64,000 bases of DNA from Bradyrhizobium campsiandrae. Its GTDB lineage: Bacteria > Pseudomonadota > Alphaproteobacteria > Rhizobiales > Xanthobacteraceae. The first letter of the stretch is position 1. Each line of letters begins with the position of its first letter. A model generated the notes under the pieces. The model did no database searches and was not told where the DNA came from. It saw only the letters and a list, made by a program, of their open reading frames with translations. Below are positions 63,126 to 64,000 of the stretch, piece by piece. The stretch is taken from NCBI RefSeq assembly GCF_014529705.1, contig NZ_JAANIH010000005.1, forward strand, positions 1 through 64,000, in the 5' to 3' direction. The position numbers were made by a program, and so were the translations under genes.

Positions 63126-63815
63126 ATGACCATCATTGAAACGAGGCACGAGCTCGGAACCAACGCGCCGAAATCGCAGCGAGTCGATGTCAGGCTCGAG
63201 GTCGTCGTGATCCCGGTATCGGACGTCGATCGCGCCAAGACGTTCTATGCGGGTCTCGGCTGGAGACTGGACGCCGATTTCGCATCCGCCGATGGTTGGC
63301 GCGTCATCCAGTTCACGCCGCCGGGCTCGGCCTGTTCTGTGATTTTCGGCAACAACGTGACGCCCGCGGCGCCGGGATCGGCGCAAGGCCTGTATCTGAT
63401 CGTCTCCGATCTCGAAGCGGCGCGAGAGGATCTGCTGGCGCGCGGCGTCAAGGTCAGCGAACCCTTCCATGGTGCCGGCGACGTTCACGCCGGCACGGAC
63501 GAGCCGTATCTCTTCGGCCGCGTCAGGCTCAACGGTGCGGACCCGCAACGCGGCAGCTACAGCTCGTTTGCCTCCTTCAGGGATCCCGACGGCAACGGCT
63601 GGCTGTTCCAGGAAATCACCGCGCGGCTGCCCGGCCGTATCGAGGCGACCGACACGACGTTCACCTCGTCAGGCGAACTTGCGCGTGCGCTGCGCCGGGC
63701 GGCGTCGGCGCATGGCGAGCACGAAAAGCGGACCGGCGTGCACGACGATAATTGGCAGGATTGGTATGCCGACTACATCGTGCGAGAGCAGGCCGGCCAG
63801 CCGCTCCCGACCTGA
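63126..63815 (+). CDS. VOC (glyoxalase-fold) family protein
   Basis: This 229-residue protein has a single vicinal-oxygen-chelate domain at about residues 22-160: VVVIPVSDVDRAKTFYAGLGW at the start, GLYLIVSDLEAAREDL in the middle and FASFRDPDGNGWLFQEIT with the Glu ligand near 167. The C-terminal about 50 residues form a tail outside the domain. It lies on the same strand as the kinase and may be read from the same promoter. The reaction is unknown; such proteins include isomerases, lyases and antibiotic-resistance binders. Confidence 0.82.
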   Translation: MTIIETRHELGTNAPKSQRVDVRLEVVVIPVSDVDRAKTFYAGLGWRLDADFASADGWRVIQFTPPGSACSVIFGNNVTPAAPGSAQGLYLIVSDLEAAREDLLARGVKVSEPFHGAGDVHAGTDEPYLFGRVRLNGADPQRGSYSSFASFRDPDGNGWLFQEITARLPGRIEATDTTFTSSGELARALRRAASAHGEHEKRTGVHDDNWQDWYADYIVREQAGQPLPT

Positions 63816-63941
63816 ATAGACCGTCGTCATCGCAGGCATTGAGCCCTGCCTCGCGTCACACGGTGCGCGATGCCAAGTCGTGCGCCGTGATGCATTTCGA
63901 CATTGGGGTGAAAATCATCACACATTGCGTTCTCGCCCGGC

Positions 63942-63986
63942 CTTGCGCCGACTCGCAACGGCTAACGCGGCCTAACAATCCATAAC
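63942..63986 (+). promoter_or_regulatory. CTAAC array D (five pentamers) at the window end
   Basis: CTTGC (63942), CTCGC (63952), CTAAC (63962), CTAAC (63972) and ATAAC (63982) begin exactly 10 bp apart. The central CTCGCAACGGCTAAC resembles arrays B and C. It is the longest array. Only 14 bp follow within the window, so the regulated gene must lie to the right of position 64000 on the plus strand. Confidence 0.65.
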
Positions 63987-64000
63987 GAGCCAATTGCGAG

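Overview
The window looks like a chromosomal segment of a GC-rich, obligately or mainly aerobic alphaproteobacterium of the Rhizobiales, most likely Bradyrhizobium or a close relative. This is inferred from base composition, the aerobic (oxygen-dependent) cobalamin pathway with CobG, CobF, CobN and BluB, many solute-binding-protein transporters and an HWE-type histidine kinase. I see no tRNA, rRNA, CRISPR array, insertion sequence or prophage.

Region 1 (1-7.4 kb): a co-translated hydrolase/ring-cleaving dioxygenase pair divergent from a LysR regulator; an exported alpha/beta hydrolase; and a lone periplasmic binding protein co-translated with a large hybrid histidine kinase.

Region 2 (7.4-33.4 kb): a nearly complete aerobic adenosylcobalamin pathway. 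On the minus strand lie cobU-cobS-bluB and cobO-cobQ; on the plus strand lie cbiB-cobD and a long, tightly overlapping operon DUF1636-cobW-cobN-cobG-cobH-cobI-cobJ-(cobK on the opposite strand)-cobL-cobE-cobM-cobB-cobA-cobF-cobT, followed by a convergent phosphatase. Two cobalamin riboswitches are visible. The first precedes DUF1636/cobW/cobN; the second precedes a TonB-dependent receptor and a PepSY membrane protein. Each is followed by a hairpin that buries the ribosome binding site. The cobaltochelatase partners CobS/CobT and the cobalt reductase are not in the window.

Region 3 (33.4-57.1 kb): a nitrogen-scavenging island. It holds two amidases, two hydantoinase/dihydropyrimidinase genes, a hydantoin-racemase-like protein, an arylmalonate-decarboxylase-like protein, an HIUase-like protein, two MFS transporters, a GntR regulator and three ABC importers (polyamine/spermidine-type, NMT1/taurine-type and dipeptide-type). 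Two good sigma-54 promoters precede two of the importers. A 39-codon remnant of an N-carbamoyl-amino-acid hydrolase gene sits directly before the second hydantoinase.

Region 4 (57.1-64 kb): a regulatory neighbourhood with an AraC regulator, a protein of unknown function, a 951-residue OmpR-type winged-helix/ATPase/TPR regulator, a small HWE-type histidine kinase and a VOC protein. Four intergenic regions here, including one at the very end of the window, carry CTAAC-type pentamers repeated at exactly 10-bp intervals. These look like operators of one regulator, most simply the winged-helix ATPase, and they define a candidate undescribed regulon.
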